A stretch of DNA of 64,000 nucleotides from Microbacterium oxydans. Its GTDB lineage: Bacteria > Actinomycetota > Actinomycetes > Actinomycetales > Microbacteriaceae. The position numbers and the translations under genes are program-made. The notes under the pieces are model-generated. The model worked only from the letters and a program-made list of their open reading frames with translations, made no database searches and was not told the origin of the DNA. Where the stretch lies: assembly GCF_026559675.1 (NCBI RefSeq), contig NZ_CP092891.1, positions 2,046,001 through 2,110,000 on the forward strand. The letters run 5' to 3'. This document shows, in pieces, positions 45,741 through 57,188 of the stretch. Each line of letters begins with the position of its first letter. Within the stretch, counting starts at the first letter, position 1.

Positions 45741-46193
45741 ATGGGCTTCTCCGGGCTGGGTCTCGCGCTCGGCCTCGCTGTCTTCGCGCCGAACCTGCTC
45801 CTCTTGTGGTTCCCGCCGCGGCCGCCGATGGGAGACGTCCGCGTGCCGGGGGTCTTCGTGGTCCTGGAGCGCGTGGGACAGGCTCTGTGCGTGACGGTTC
45901 CCGCGATCACCGTGGGCGCATCCGTGCACTGGTGGTGGCTCATCCCCGTGGCCGTCTTCGTCTTCGCCTACTGGGCGCTGTGGGTGCGTTTCCTCAGGAC
46001 GGGGCGTCCGTTGCAGGCGCTCCTCGGCCCTGTGCGGGGTGTTCCGGTGCCCATGGCGCTGCTCCCCGTCCTCGCGTTCCTCGCCGGCGCAGCGTGGCTC
46101 GGGAACCCCTGGCTCGCGATCGCCGCTGTCGTCCTCGCCGCTGGACACATCCCCACCTCGGTGATCACGGCCAGAAGTCGACAGCTCATGTGA
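45741..46193 (+). CDS. Membrane protein of unknown function
   Basis: 150 residues with four or five hydrophobic helices (MGFSGLGLALGLAVFAP, an aromatic WWWLIPVAVFVFAYWALW near 65-82, two near 100-140). I do not recognise the family. It forms the last of three small membrane protein genes in a row, each with its own -10 box. The gap to tRNA-Val (46194-46279) is GC-rich and shows nothing else. Confidence 0.6.
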   Translation: MGFSGLGLALGLAVFAPNLLLLWFPPRPPMGDVRVPGVFVVLERVGQALCVTVPAITVGASVHWWWLIPVAVFVFAYWALWVRFLRTGRPLQALLGPVRGVPVPMALLPVLAFLAGAAWLGNPWLAIAAVVLAAGHIPTSVITARSRQLM

Positions 46194-46279
46194 GTGCACC
46201 CTCCTGCGTCACCGCGGGAGGGCCTGTGGCGCGGGGTGGGGGGTGGGGTACCTGATCGGCGAGGTTGACGAGAATGCTG

Positions 46280-46352
46280 TGGGCCCTGCCGGGATCGAAC
46301 CGACGACATCCACGGTGTAAACGTGGCGCTCTACCAGCTGAGCTAAAGGCCC
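46280..46352 (-). tRNA. tRNA-Val (anticodon UAC)
   Basis: Full cloverleaf on the minus strand: acceptor GGGCCTT pairs with AGGGCCC, D-arm GCTC..GAGC, anticodon stem CCACG/CGTGG around loop TTTACAC (anticodon TAC), T-loop GTTCGATCC. CCA is not encoded. Confidence 0.95.
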
Positions 46353-46505
46353 TGGTGCGCTCAGTCTATCGGCCGCCCGTTGCGCACCCGTGTCGTAGAA
46401 GAGGGATAGGCTGATGGCGGCGCGCGTTGTGCACAGCTGACAAGGCTGCCCGTGTCGCTTCCCGTTTCCTTGGCATGACCTGCCAGCTTGACGAAAGGTT
46501 CCCCC

Positions 46506-49232
<2,727 letters not shown>

Positions 49233-49239
49233 GTCCTCG

Positions 49240-50460
49240 GTGACAGGTTCTTCTCCTTCCGGCATGGACAAGGCCGCGACGCTCACCTGGCTGCGCCGGA
49301 TCTCCGGTGACATCGCCTCGGTGACGATCAAGCGCCTGGAGGACACCCTCCCGTGGTACGCCGACATGCCACCAGCCCGCCGCTCTGCGGTCGGGCTGGT
49401 GGCCCAGGCGGGCATCACGTCGTTCATCCAGTGGTACGAAGACCCCACCTCCACCCCGTGGATCGCGGCCGACATCTTCGCCGCCGCTCCGCGTGAGCTG
49501 CTGCGCAGCGTCAGCCTCCAGCAGACGCTGCAGCTCATCCGCGTGACCGTCGAGGTCACGGAGGAGCGCGTCGCCGGCCGCGGGGACGATCTCCGCGAGG
49601 CGATCCTGCTCTACTCCCGCGACGTCGCCTTCGCCGCGGCGGACGTGTACGCCCGGGCCGCCGAAGCACGCGGCCTCTGGGATGCGCGTCTGGAAGCACT
49701 CGTCGTCGACTCGATCCTCACGGGCGAGGCCGACGAGGAGCTCCCGAGCCGGATCGCCGCGCTCGGCTGGCACGGTCACGGTGAGGTCGCCGTCCTCGTC
49801 GGCACGACCCCGCCGCAGTTCGACGTCGACCTCGTCCGCCGGACGGCGCGGAAGCTCGCCGTCGATGTGCTCATCGGCGTGCAGGGCTCCCGTCTCGTCC
49901 TCGTGCTCGGCCGCGCCCGCGTCGAAGGCCAGGAGGGCGAGGAAGAGGAGCTCGGCTTCCAGGAGATCGCCGCCCGCCTCGAACCGTCGTTCGGCCCCGG
50001 GTACGTCGTGCTCGGCCCGGCCGTCGCCGCGCTGGTGGACGCGAGCCAGAGCGCGCGTGCCGCCCTCGCGGGTTTCGCCGTCGCCCGCGCCTGGCGCGGA
50101 GCTCCCCGTCCCGTCGAGGCGGACGACCTGCTCCCGGAGCGTGCTCTCGCCGGAGACCCGCTCGCGAAGCAGACGCTGATCGAGCGCATCTTCCGCCCCC
50201 TGCAGGCACACTCCACCGACCTCGTCACCACGCTGTGGAGCTACCTCGACAACGGGCGCTCCCTCGAGGCGACGGCTCGCGAGCTGTTCGTGCACCCCAA
50301 CACGGTGCGCTACCGCCTCAAGCGCGTCAGCGAGGTCATCGGCTGGGATGCCACCGGCCCCCGCGAGGCTCTCATCCTGCAGACGGCCCTGATCCTCGGC
50401 TCGATCGGTGCCGCGGAGCAGGTGCGTCGCCGCGTGCCGCTCCGACGCCCGCAGCGCTGA
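49240..50460 (+). CDS. fasR: PucR-family regulator of fatty acid synthesis (FasR type)
   Basis: 406 residues. The N-terminal half is helical (LRRISGDIASVTIKRLEDTLPWY); a degenerate GGDEF-like middle domain is followed by the PucR C-terminal HTH (TLWSYLDNGRSLEATARELFVHPNTVRYRLKRV split across residues 330-365). In Streptomyces FasR of this family sits directly upstream of fabD and activates the operon. Here the same position holds, so the same role is inferred. It follows aceE by 7 nt and may be cotranscribed with it. GTG 49240; an ATG at 49264 is possible. Confidence 0.82.
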   Translation: MTGSSPSGMDKAATLTWLRRISGDIASVTIKRLEDTLPWYADMPPARRSAVGLVAQAGITSFIQWYEDPTSTPWIAADIFAAAPRELLRSVSLQQTLQLIRVTVEVTEERVAGRGDDLREAILLYSRDVAFAAADVYARAAEARGLWDARLEALVVDSILTGEADEELPSRIAALGWHGHGEVAVLVGTTPPQFDVDLVRRTARKLAVDVLIGVQGSRLVLVLGRARVEGQEGEEEELGFQEIAARLEPSFGPGYVVLGPAVAALVDASQSARAALAGFAVARAWRGAPRPVEADDLLPERALAGDPLAKQTLIERIFRPLQAHSTDLVTTLWSYLDNGRSLEATARELFVHPNTVRYRLKRVSEVIGWDATGPREALILQTALILGSIGAAEQVRRRVPLRRPQR

Positions 50461-50502
50461 GCGTCTCCCGCCGACTTCTGTACGCCACACACAAGGGTTT
50501 CT

Positions 50503-50546
50503 CGCAATCTTGTGATGGATCATCCACCGCTTCGCCGCAATCGTTG
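50503..50546 (+). promoter_or_regulatory. Candidate FasR-binding direct repeat
   Basis: CGCAATCTTG (50503-50512) and CGCAATCGTTG (50536-50546) repeat 33 bp apart, about three helical turns, just before the fabD -10 (CAGACT, 50548-50553). Confidence 0.4.
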
Positions 50547-50559
50547 GCAGACTGGGTGG

Positions 50560-51480
50560 GTGATTGTCGTCGTATGCCCTGGACAGGGCTCGCAGACCCC
50601 CGGATTCCTCGCCCCCTGGCTCGAGCTCGACGGGGTGGCCGAGCGCCTCGCCGCGTACTCGGACGCCGCCGAGGTCGATCTTCGCGAACACGGCACCGTG
50701 TCCGACGCGGACACGATCCGCGACACGCGCATCGCGCAGCCGCTGATCGTCGCCGCCTCGCTCATCGCGGCTGACGCGCTGACGCAGCGGGCCGGTCGTC
50801 GTGCCGACGGCACCGCGGGACACTCGGTCGGCGAGATCGCCGCCCTCGTGGGCAGCGGCGTGATCGATGCCGAGACCGGCATGCGCCTGGTCGGCATCCG
50901 CGGCCGCGCCATGGCCGATGCCGCCGCTCAGGAGCAGACCGGCATGAGCGCGGTTCTCGGCGGTGACGAGGAGGCGCTTCTCGCCCGTCTCGCCGAGCTC
51001 GACCTCTCCCCCGCCAACTACAACGGCGGCGGACAGATCGTGGTCGCCGGCGCACTTCCCGCCCTCGCGGCCCTCGCCGAGGAGCCCCTCAAGGGCACCC
51101 GCGTCGTCCCGCTCCAGGTCGCCGGCGCGTTCCACACCCGGTACATGGCCTCCGCGGTCGCCGCCCTCCGCGACGCCGTCGCCGACGTCACGCCCGCGAA
51201 CCCCGACATCACGCTGTGGACCAACCGCGACGGCTCCGTCGTGGCGGACGGCGCCCAGGCGCTCAGCTACCTCGTCGATCAGGTGTCCTCGCCGGTGCGC
51301 TGGGACCTGTGCATGCAGTCCTTCGCCGACGCCGGTGTCACCGGTGTGATCGAGCTCGCCCCCGCCGGCGCCCTGGTCGGGCTGGCCAAGCGCGGCCTCC
51401 GAGGCGTGCCGACCGTCGCGGTGAAGACCCCCGAAGATCTTGATGCAGCCGTCGCGCTGCTGAACGGAGAAGCCGCATGA
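50560..51480 (+). CDS. fabD: Malonyl-CoA:ACP transacylase
   Basis: 306-residue transferase loading malonate on ACP. VVVCPGQGSQTPGF opens the protein, the active-site serine is in GHSVGEIAAL, the R is in MRLVGIRGRAMADAA, and the histidine in GAFHTRYM. GTG 50560 lies 6 nt after CAGACT; the longer frame has no support. First gene of the Fas II operon; the stop overlaps the fabH start (ATGA). Confidence 0.93.
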   Translation: MIVVVCPGQGSQTPGFLAPWLELDGVAERLAAYSDAAEVDLREHGTVSDADTIRDTRIAQPLIVAASLIAADALTQRAGRRADGTAGHSVGEIAALVGSGVIDAETGMRLVGIRGRAMADAAAQEQTGMSAVLGGDEEALLARLAELDLSPANYNGGGQIVVAGALPALAALAEEPLKGTRVVPLQVAGAFHTRYMASAVAALRDAVADVTPANPDITLWTNRDGSVVADGAQALSYLVDQVSSPVRWDLCMQSFADAGVTGVIELAPAGALVGLAKRGLRGVPTVAVKTPEDLDAAVALLNGEAA

Positions 51481-52478
51481 GCGTCACCCTCGCCCAGGTC
51501 ACCGGTCCCGCCTACACCCGCATCTACTCCTACGGCGCCGCCCGTGGGGAGAACGCCGTGCCGAACGACGACCTGATCGGGCCGATCGACTCCAGCGACG
51601 AGTGGATCCGCCAGCGCACCGGCATCATCACCCGTGCCCGTGCCGACAAGGGTACCGACGCGATCGACCTCGCGACCACCGCGGCGGCCGAGGCCATCGA
51701 GAAGTCGGGCGTCCCGGCGGACCAGGTCGATCTCGTGATCGTCGCGACCATCAGCAACCCGAAGCAGACCCCGTCGGTTTCGGCGATCGTCGCCGACCGC
51801 GTGGGCGCGAACCCGGCGGCCGCCTATGACATCAACGCGGCCTGCGCCGGCTACGCGTACGCGATCGCCCAGGCGGACGCACTGATCAAGGCCGGCGCTG
51901 CGCGCTACGCCCTGGTGATCGGCACCGAGAAGCTCTCCGACGTCGTCGACCCGACCGACCGCAGCATCTCGTTCCTCCTCGGCGACGGGGCGGGCGCGGC
52001 ACTGATCGGTCCGAGCGACACGCCGGGCATCGCACCCGCGGTGTGGGGTTCGGACGGTTCCAAGGCCGACGCCGTGGGCATGAACGCCACGCTCACCGAG
52101 TTCCGCGACGGCGAGGTGCCGTGGCCCACGCTCCGCCAGGAGGGCCAGACGGTCTTCCGCTGGGCGGTGTGGGAGATGGCCAAGGTCGCCCGCGAGGCGC
52201 TCGACCGAGCGGGCGTCGAGCCCACCGACATCGCCGCGTTCATCCCCCACCAGGCGAACATGCGCATCATCGACGAGTTCGCCAAGCAGCTGAAGCTCCC
52301 CGAGACCACGGTGATCGCCCGCGACATCGAGACCACGGGCAACACGTCGGCCGCATCGATCCCCCTCGCCAGCCACCGCCTGATGGCCGAGCACCCCGAG
52401 CTCTCGGGTGGACTCGCGTTGCAGATCGGCTTCGGCGCAGGACTCGTGTTCGCCGCACAGGTCGTCGTCCTTCCCTGA
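51477..52478 (+). CDS. fabH: Beta-ketoacyl-ACP synthase III
   Basis: 333-residue condensing enzyme that starts fatty acid chains from acyl-CoA and malonyl-ACP. The catalytic cysteine is in INAACAGYAYA, histidine in FIPHQANMRII, asparagine in TTGNTSAASIP. Actinobacterial FabH commonly prefers branched primers, fitting the anteiso/iso lipids of this group. Overlaps fabD by 4 nt. Confidence 0.93.
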   Translation: MSVTLAQVTGPAYTRIYSYGAARGENAVPNDDLIGPIDSSDEWIRQRTGIITRARADKGTDAIDLATTAAAEAIEKSGVPADQVDLVIVATISNPKQTPSVSAIVADRVGANPAAAYDINAACAGYAYAIAQADALIKAGAARYALVIGTEKLSDVVDPTDRSISFLLGDGAGAALIGPSDTPGIAPAVWGSDGSKADAVGMNATLTEFRDGEVPWPTLRQEGQTVFRWAVWEMAKVAREALDRAGVEPTDIAAFIPHQANMRIIDEFAKQLKLPETTVIARDIETTGNTSAASIPLASHRLMAEHPELSGGLALQIGFGAGLVFAAQVVVLP

Positions 52479-52546
52479 GAATGCGCTGACCTTCCCTAGA
52501 CTGTTCCACGGTTCCGAATACAACCCGTAAGAAAGAGGAAGACCAC

Positions 52547-52795
52547 ATGGCTTTCACCAACGATGAGGTCCTCGCTGGCCTCGCAGAGCTCATCACCGAC
52601 GAGACCGGCATCAACGCCTCCGAGGTCGCCCTCGAGAAGTCGTTCACCGACGACCTCGACATCGACTCCATCTCGATGATGACGATCGTCGTCAACGCCG
52701 AGGAGAAGTTCGGCGTCACCATCCCCGACGACGAGGTCAAGAACCTGAAGACCGTCGGCGACGCCGTCAACTTCATCGTCGCGGGCCAGGAGTAA
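52547..52795 (+). CDS. acpP: Acyl carrier protein
   Basis: 82-residue acidic carrier. The 4'-phosphopantetheine serine is in DDLDIDSISMMT. GAAAGAGGAAG lies before the ATG. Conserved third gene of the Fas II operon. Confidence 0.95.
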   Translation: MAFTNDEVLAGLAELITDETGINASEVALEKSFTDDLDIDSISMMTIVVNAEEKFGVTIPDDEVKNLKTVGDAVNFIVAGQE

Positions 52796-52889
52796 TCCCG
52801 GCAGGATGCCACCCCCGCACCTCGCGGGGTGTGGCATCCTCCGCCCTGCCCTCTCATCCCCTTCGACGTTCGACAAGGAACCACACCTC

Positions 52890-54128
52890 ATGACCAAGCG
52901 CATCGTCGTCACCGGCATCGGCGCCACGTCCGCCATCGGCGGCACGGCCCCGGAGAACTGGACGAACCTGCTGGCCGGAATGTCCGGCACCCGCACGCTC
53001 GAACACGACTGGGTCCAGCAGTACGAGCTGCCCGTCACCTTCGCCGCCGAGGCGATCGTCCGCCCCGAAGAGGTGCTCCCCCGCCACGAGGCCAAGCGCC
53101 TCGACCCCTCGTCGCAGTTCGCGCTGATCGCCGCGCGCGAGGCGTGGGAGGATGCTGGTTCCCCCGAGGTCGCCCCCGAGCGCCTCGGCATCGACTTCGC
53201 CACCGGTATCGGTGGCCTCTGGACGCTTCTGGACGCCTGGGACACGCTGCGCGAGAAGGGCCCCCGCCGGGTCATGCCGCTCACGGTCCCCATGCTCATG
53301 CCGAACGCCGCCGCAGGGAACCTGTCGCTGCAGTTTCAGGCCCGCGCCTACGCGCAGACCGTGGTCAGCGCGTGCGCATCGAGCACCGAGTCGATCATCC
53401 ACGCGTACCACCACCTGCAGGACGGTCTCGCCGACGTCGTGATCGCCGGTGGCACCGAGTCCGCGATCCACCCGATCACGATGGCCTCCTTCGCCTCGGC
53501 GCAGGCGCTCTCGCGTCGCAACGACGACCCCGCCCACGCCTCCCGCCCCGGCGCGATCGACCGTGACGGCTTCGTCATGGGCGAGGGTGCCGCCGTGCTG
53601 ATCCTCGAGACCGAGGAGCACGCCAAGGCCCGCGGCGCCAAGATCTACGGCTACGTGCTGGGCGGCGGCGTCACGGCCGACGCGTACCACATCACCGGGA
53701 ACGACCCCGAGGGCAACGGTGCGGCTCGCGCCGTCACGCAGGCGCTCGAGGAGGCCGGCATCACCGCCGACCAGGTCACCCACATCAACGCGCACGCGAC
53801 CTCGACGCCGGTCGGCGACCCGAACGAGTACGTCGCCCTGAGGAAGGTCTTCGGCGACCGGATCGACGAGATCCCCGTCTCCGCGACGAAGGCATCCACC
53901 GGGCACCTGCTCGGCGGCACCGGCGCCCTCGAGGCGATCTTCTCCCTCCTCGCGCTGCGCGACCGCGTGGCGCCGCCGACGATCAACATGACCGAGCCCG
54001 ACCCGGCCGTGCCGTTCCGTCTCTCCGGCGAGCCGGCCCCGCTCGGCGAGGGTCCGCAGATCGCCATCAGCAACTCCTTCGGGTTCGGCGGACACAACGC
54101 CGTCCTGGTGGTCGCCAGCGCCGACTGA
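52890..54128 (+). CDS. fabF: Beta-ketoacyl-ACP synthase II
   Basis: 412-residue elongating condensing enzyme. The catalytic cysteine is in VVSACASSTES, histidines in INAHATSTPVGD and ATKASTGHLLGG, and the C-terminal FGFGGHNA. ATG 52890 with AAGGAA upstream; the longer frame starts inside the gap. Last gene of the operon before a strong terminator. Confidence 0.93.
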   Translation: MTKRIVVTGIGATSAIGGTAPENWTNLLAGMSGTRTLEHDWVQQYELPVTFAAEAIVRPEEVLPRHEAKRLDPSSQFALIAAREAWEDAGSPEVAPERLGIDFATGIGGLWTLLDAWDTLREKGPRRVMPLTVPMLMPNAAAGNLSLQFQARAYAQTVVSACASSTESIIHAYHHLQDGLADVVIAGGTESAIHPITMASFASAQALSRRNDDPAHASRPGAIDRDGFVMGEGAAVLILETEEHAKARGAKIYGYVLGGGVTADAYHITGNDPEGNGAARAVTQALEEAGITADQVTHINAHATSTPVGDPNEYVALRKVFGDRIDEIPVSATKASTGHLLGGTGALEAIFSLLALRDRVAPPTINMTEPDPAVPFRLSGEPAPLGEGPQIAISNSFGFGGHNAVLVVASAD

Positions 54129-54133
54129 CGACT

Positions 54134-54185
54134 GCAGACACGAAGAGAGGCCCTCGGGAATCCGAGGGCCTCTCTTCGTGTCTGC
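54134..54185. terminator. Terminator of the Fas II operon
   Basis: 24-bp perfect stem (GCAGACACGAAGAGAGGCCC then TCGG) with a 4-nt GAAT loop, between fabF and the convergent yczE-like gene. The strongest hairpin in the window. Confidence 0.88.
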
Positions 54186-54195
54186 GGGGCTCCGC

Positions 54196-54861
54196 TCAGC
54201 TCGGACGCCGTGCTCCGAGCTGTCGTGAGCGCGCTTCGCGCATCCGGGTGATCCGCGGCAGGAACCAGCCGATCAGCGGGCCGACGCCGAACGCGAAGAG
54301 CACGGTGCCCACGCCGACGGGGCCGCCGAGCAGGAAGCCGACCAGCAGCACGCCGCCCTCGATCAGCGTGCGCACGAGCCACACCGGCCACCCCGTCTGA
54401 CGCACAAGTCCGGTCATCAGCCCGTCGCGCGGCCCCGGACCGAAGTCGGCGGCGATGTAGAGTCCGGTGGCGAAGGCCAGCAGCAGCAGGCCGAAGACGA
54501 ACATCGGTGCGCCGACCCACACCGAGGCCGGCGCCGGGATCACCGCGAGTGCGAGATCGGCGCTGGGCCCCACCAGGAGCGCGTTCAGCACGGTGCCGAG
54601 CCCGACGCGCTGACGGAGGGGGATCCACAGGAGCAGCACCACGATCGAGACCAGCACCGTCATCGTGCCGTAGCCGATGCCCGTCTGCCCGGCGAGGCCG
54701 AGCGCCAGCACGTCCCACGGCGCGACGCCGATGCCGCCGCGCACCATGAAGCCGAGGGCGACGCCGTAGAGGAACAGGCCCAGGAGGAGCTGCCCGAGAC
54801 GCTCGACGAGGTCGCGCCGACTGGTGGCGGCGACGGGCAGGAGGACAGCACGGAGAAGCAT
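54196..54861 (-). CDS. YczE-type membrane protein (YitT/YczE family)
   Basis: 221 residues with about five membrane helices and the family signature GVAPWDVLALGL and DFGPGPRDGLMTGL. Proteins of this kind are coded next to MocR-type regulators of the YczR group, as here (divergent, gap 95 bp), and are probable transporters of an unknown compound. ATG 54861 lies 6 nt after CAGAGT; the frame continues upstream but into the operator. Confidence 0.8.
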   Translation of the reverse strand: MLLRAVLLPVAATSRRDLVERLGQLLLGLFLYGVALGFMVRGGIGVAPWDVLALGLAGQTGIGYGTMTVLVSIVVLLLWIPLRQRVGLGTVLNALLVGPSADLALAVIPAPASVWVGAPMFVFGLLLLAFATGLYIAADFGPGPRDGLMTGLVRQTGWPVWLVRTLIEGGVLLVGFLLGGPVGVGTVLFAFGVGPLIGWFLPRITRMREARSRQLGARRPS

Positions 54862-54900
54862 GCTCCCACTCTGGCGTGTGCCGCCCGGAAGACGACGGTG

Positions 54901-54940
54901 CCACTGACGGGAAAGTGGTCTGCATACTTCAGGCCACTTT
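54901..54940. promoter_or_regulatory. MocR-type operator between yczE and its regulator
   Basis: Three half-sites: CCACT at 54901-54905, AGTGG at 54914-54918 and CCACT at 54934-54938. The last two are the core of AAAGTGG-n15-CCACTTT. The two direct copies are 33 bp apart. MocR regulators such as GabR and PdxR bind two direct repeats and an inverted one. Confidence 0.6.
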
Positions 54941-54956
54941 GCGTCATGCTGGAAGC

Positions 54957-56360
54957 ATGGGATCACGACTCGTCGCACAGCTCGGAGCGCACACCGTCGC
55001 CGGCGCGACGGCGGCAGCCCTGGCGGACCACGTCCGCGCGCTCGTCCTCGACGGCCGCCTGACGGTCGGCGAGCGTCTGCCGAGCGAACGCGCTCTCGCC
55101 CTCGAACTGCGGCGGTCGCGCTCGACGATCACGCGTGCCTACGGGCTGCTGGAGGCCGACGGCTACGTCTCCCGACTGCACGGCGGGAGCACACGCGTCA
55201 CGCTCCCCCACGGCCACACCGCCCCGAGCGGCGACGCCGACGACGACGCCATCGACCTGTCGATCGCGTCGATGGATTCGACGCCGGGGCTGTACGACGC
55301 GACGGTGCGATCGCTCCCCCGCCTCGCGGCGCTGCGCGGCACGAGCGGCTACTCGCTGCGCGGGCTCCCCGAACTCCGGGAGGCCGTCGCGCAGCGATTC
55401 CGGGATCGCGGAGCTCCCACCTCCGCGGACGAGATCATCATCACATCCGGCGCCCTCAACGCGGTCAACCTCATCCTCACCGCGATCGGACGGCGGGGCG
55501 AGAGGGCACTGGTCGAGCAGCCGACCTTCCCGCACGCCCTGGAGGCACTGCACCGCCACGGGTACCGACTGCTCCCCACGCCGGTCGACGTCGACGGCTG
55601 GGACACGCGGCACCTCACCGACACGCTGCTCAGCGCACGACCCCACGTGGCCTACCTGATCCCCGACTTCCACAACCCGACCGGCGCCACGCTTCCCGAC
55701 GAGGAGCGGTCACGTGTCGTGACGACGGCCCGGAACGTGGGGACGCATCTCCTCGTCGACGAGACCACCACCGAACTCGACATCGACCGCGGATGGGCGC
55801 CGGCGCCGATGGCCGCGAGCGGGCCGAACGTCATCACCGTCGGCTCGATGTCGAAGATCGCGTGGGGCGGGATGCGCATCGGCTGGATCCGCGCGGAGCG
55901 TTCGATCATCGCCCGCCTGCTCGCCGTGCGCCCCTCCTTCGAGCTCGGCACCGCGCTGCTGGAGCAGTGCATCGCCGTCGAGCTGCTCGCCGACATGCCC
56001 GCCCTCACCTCGCACGTCCGCCGGCGTCTGCGTGCGGGCCGGAACGCGGTCGAGGACGGTGTCACCGGGATCCCGGGCTTCCGGATGCCGCCCACTCCGG
56101 GTGGTCTCTCCGCCTGGGTCGACATCGGCGCCCCCCTCTCGACCTCGCTGTCGCTCGCCGCCCGGGATCGAGGTCTCGTCCTCCCGCCCGGGCCGCGCTT
56201 CACGACCGGTGGCGTGCTGGAGCGCCGACTCCGCATCCCCATCACCCTGCCGCCCGCCCGCATGGACGAGGCGATGCGTCGGCTGTCCCTCGCCTGGGGC
56301 GACGTGCGCGGCGGGACCTCGTCCGACCTCGCCGAGCTTCCGCACGCGGCGGTGATCTGA
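54957..56360 (+). CDS. MocR-type regulator (GntR HTH fused to aminotransferase domain)
   Basis: 467 residues. Residues 1-75 form the GntR winged helix (LPSERALALELRRSRSTITRAYGLLEADGYVSRLHG split), the rest is a fold-type I PLP domain with FHNPTGATLP, and the PLP lysine in GSMSKIAWGGMRIGW. It probably senses PLP or an amino-compound adduct and regulates the divergent yczE-like gene. ATG 54957 chosen; GGAAGC precedes it. Confidence 0.85.
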   Translation: MGSRLVAQLGAHTVAGATAAALADHVRALVLDGRLTVGERLPSERALALELRRSRSTITRAYGLLEADGYVSRLHGGSTRVTLPHGHTAPSGDADDDAIDLSIASMDSTPGLYDATVRSLPRLAALRGTSGYSLRGLPELREAVAQRFRDRGAPTSADEIIITSGALNAVNLILTAIGRRGERALVEQPTFPHALEALHRHGYRLLPTPVDVDGWDTRHLTDTLLSARPHVAYLIPDFHNPTGATLPDEERSRVVTTARNVGTHLLVDETTTELDIDRGWAPAPMAASGPNVITVGSMSKIAWGGMRIGWIRAERSIIARLLAVRPSFELGTALLEQCIAVELLADMPALTSHVRRRLRAGRNAVEDGVTGIPGFRMPPTPGGLSAWVDIGAPLSTSLSLAARDRGLVLPPGPRFTTGGVLERRLRIPITLPPARMDEAMRRLSLAWGDVRGGTSSDLAELPHAAVI

Positions 56361-56364
56361 CGTC

Positions 56365-56410
56365 CACGACGAGGACCCCGCCTCGTTCCCGGGGCGGGGT
56401 CCTCGTCGTG
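56365..56410. terminator. Bidirectional terminator
   Basis: 18-bp perfect stem (CACGACGAGGACCCCGCC) with a 10-nt loop after the MocR gene. The stretch 56411-56498 to the next stop holds nothing else. Confidence 0.8.
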
Positions 56411-56498
56411 CGGAGCGGGGATACGTCTTCTCGGCGTCCGGGATGACTCACCGGCATCCGATACTCACGCCTCCCCGCGCCCGGTCTGTGGTGTCGGG

Positions 56499-57002
56499 CT
56501 ACCCGACCTTGTGGAGCCAGACGACCCTGGCGTCGTCGCTGGCGTGACGGAACGGCTCGAGCTCCTCGTCCCAGGCGGAGCCGAGTGCGATGTCGAGCTC
56601 GCGCTGCAGCTCGGTCGCGCTCCCGGCGGCGATCTCCATCGCGTAGCGGATGCGGTCCTCGCCGATGACGATGTTGCCGGCGGCATCGGTCTGGGCGTAG
56701 TGGATGCCAAGGTCGGGCGTGTGCAGCCAGCGGCCGCCGTCGCTGCGGGGCGTGGGGTCTTCGGTCACCTCGAAGCGGAGGTGCTCCCACCCGCGGATCG
56801 ACGTCGCGAGGGCAGCACCGGTGCCGACAGGGCCGTCCCAGTAGAACTCCGCGCGGCGCGCGCCGTCGAGGACGGGCTGCTCGGTCCAGTCGAAGTTCAC
56901 CGCACGCCCGATAGCGCGACCCACCGCCCATTCGAGGTGCGGGCAGAGCGCGCGAGGCGCAGAGTGGATGAACACCACTCCGCGTGCGTAAGCCGTCGCC
57001 AT
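56499..57002 (-). CDS. DUF3145 family protein
   Basis: 167-residue actinobacterial DUF3145 protein: GVVFIHSAPRALCPHLEWA, INFDWTEQP-like (VNFDWTEQP), GWEHLRFEVTEDP and ELDIALGSAWDEELEPFRHA. In Streptomyces it follows the fabD-H-acpP-fabF operon. Here it is separated by the yczE/MocR insertion and lies on the other strand. Function unknown, but the constant linkage suggests lipid synthesis. GGAGAGATC precedes the ATG. Confidence 0.85.
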   Translation of the reverse strand: MATAYARGVVFIHSAPRALCPHLEWAVGRAIGRAVNFDWTEQPVLDGARRAEFYWDGPVGTGAALATSIRGWEHLRFEVTEDPTPRSDGGRWLHTPDLGIHYAQTDAAGNIVIGEDRIRYAMEIAAGSATELQRELDIALGSAWDEELEPFRHASDDARVVWLHKVG

Positions 57003-57126
57003 GATCTCTCCGTTTCATCAGGTGCGTCTTCCCCAACGACCTGAACCACGAAGTGGCGAGAATATGCGGTTGTGGGCCCATTCTCGCCGAGTTCGCCGGA
57101 AATCACAAGCATGTCATTCCGACGAC

Positions 57127-57157
57127 GAAGGCCCCGGTCACGGGGACCGGGGCCTTC
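57127..57157. terminator. Terminator of the oxygenase gene
   Basis: 12-bp stem (GAAGGCCCCGGT) with a 7-nt loop, downstream of the minus-strand gene that ends at 57189. Confidence 0.75.
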
Positions 57158-57188
57158 AGACCGGAATCGGTCCTGAGTCTGACGAGGG

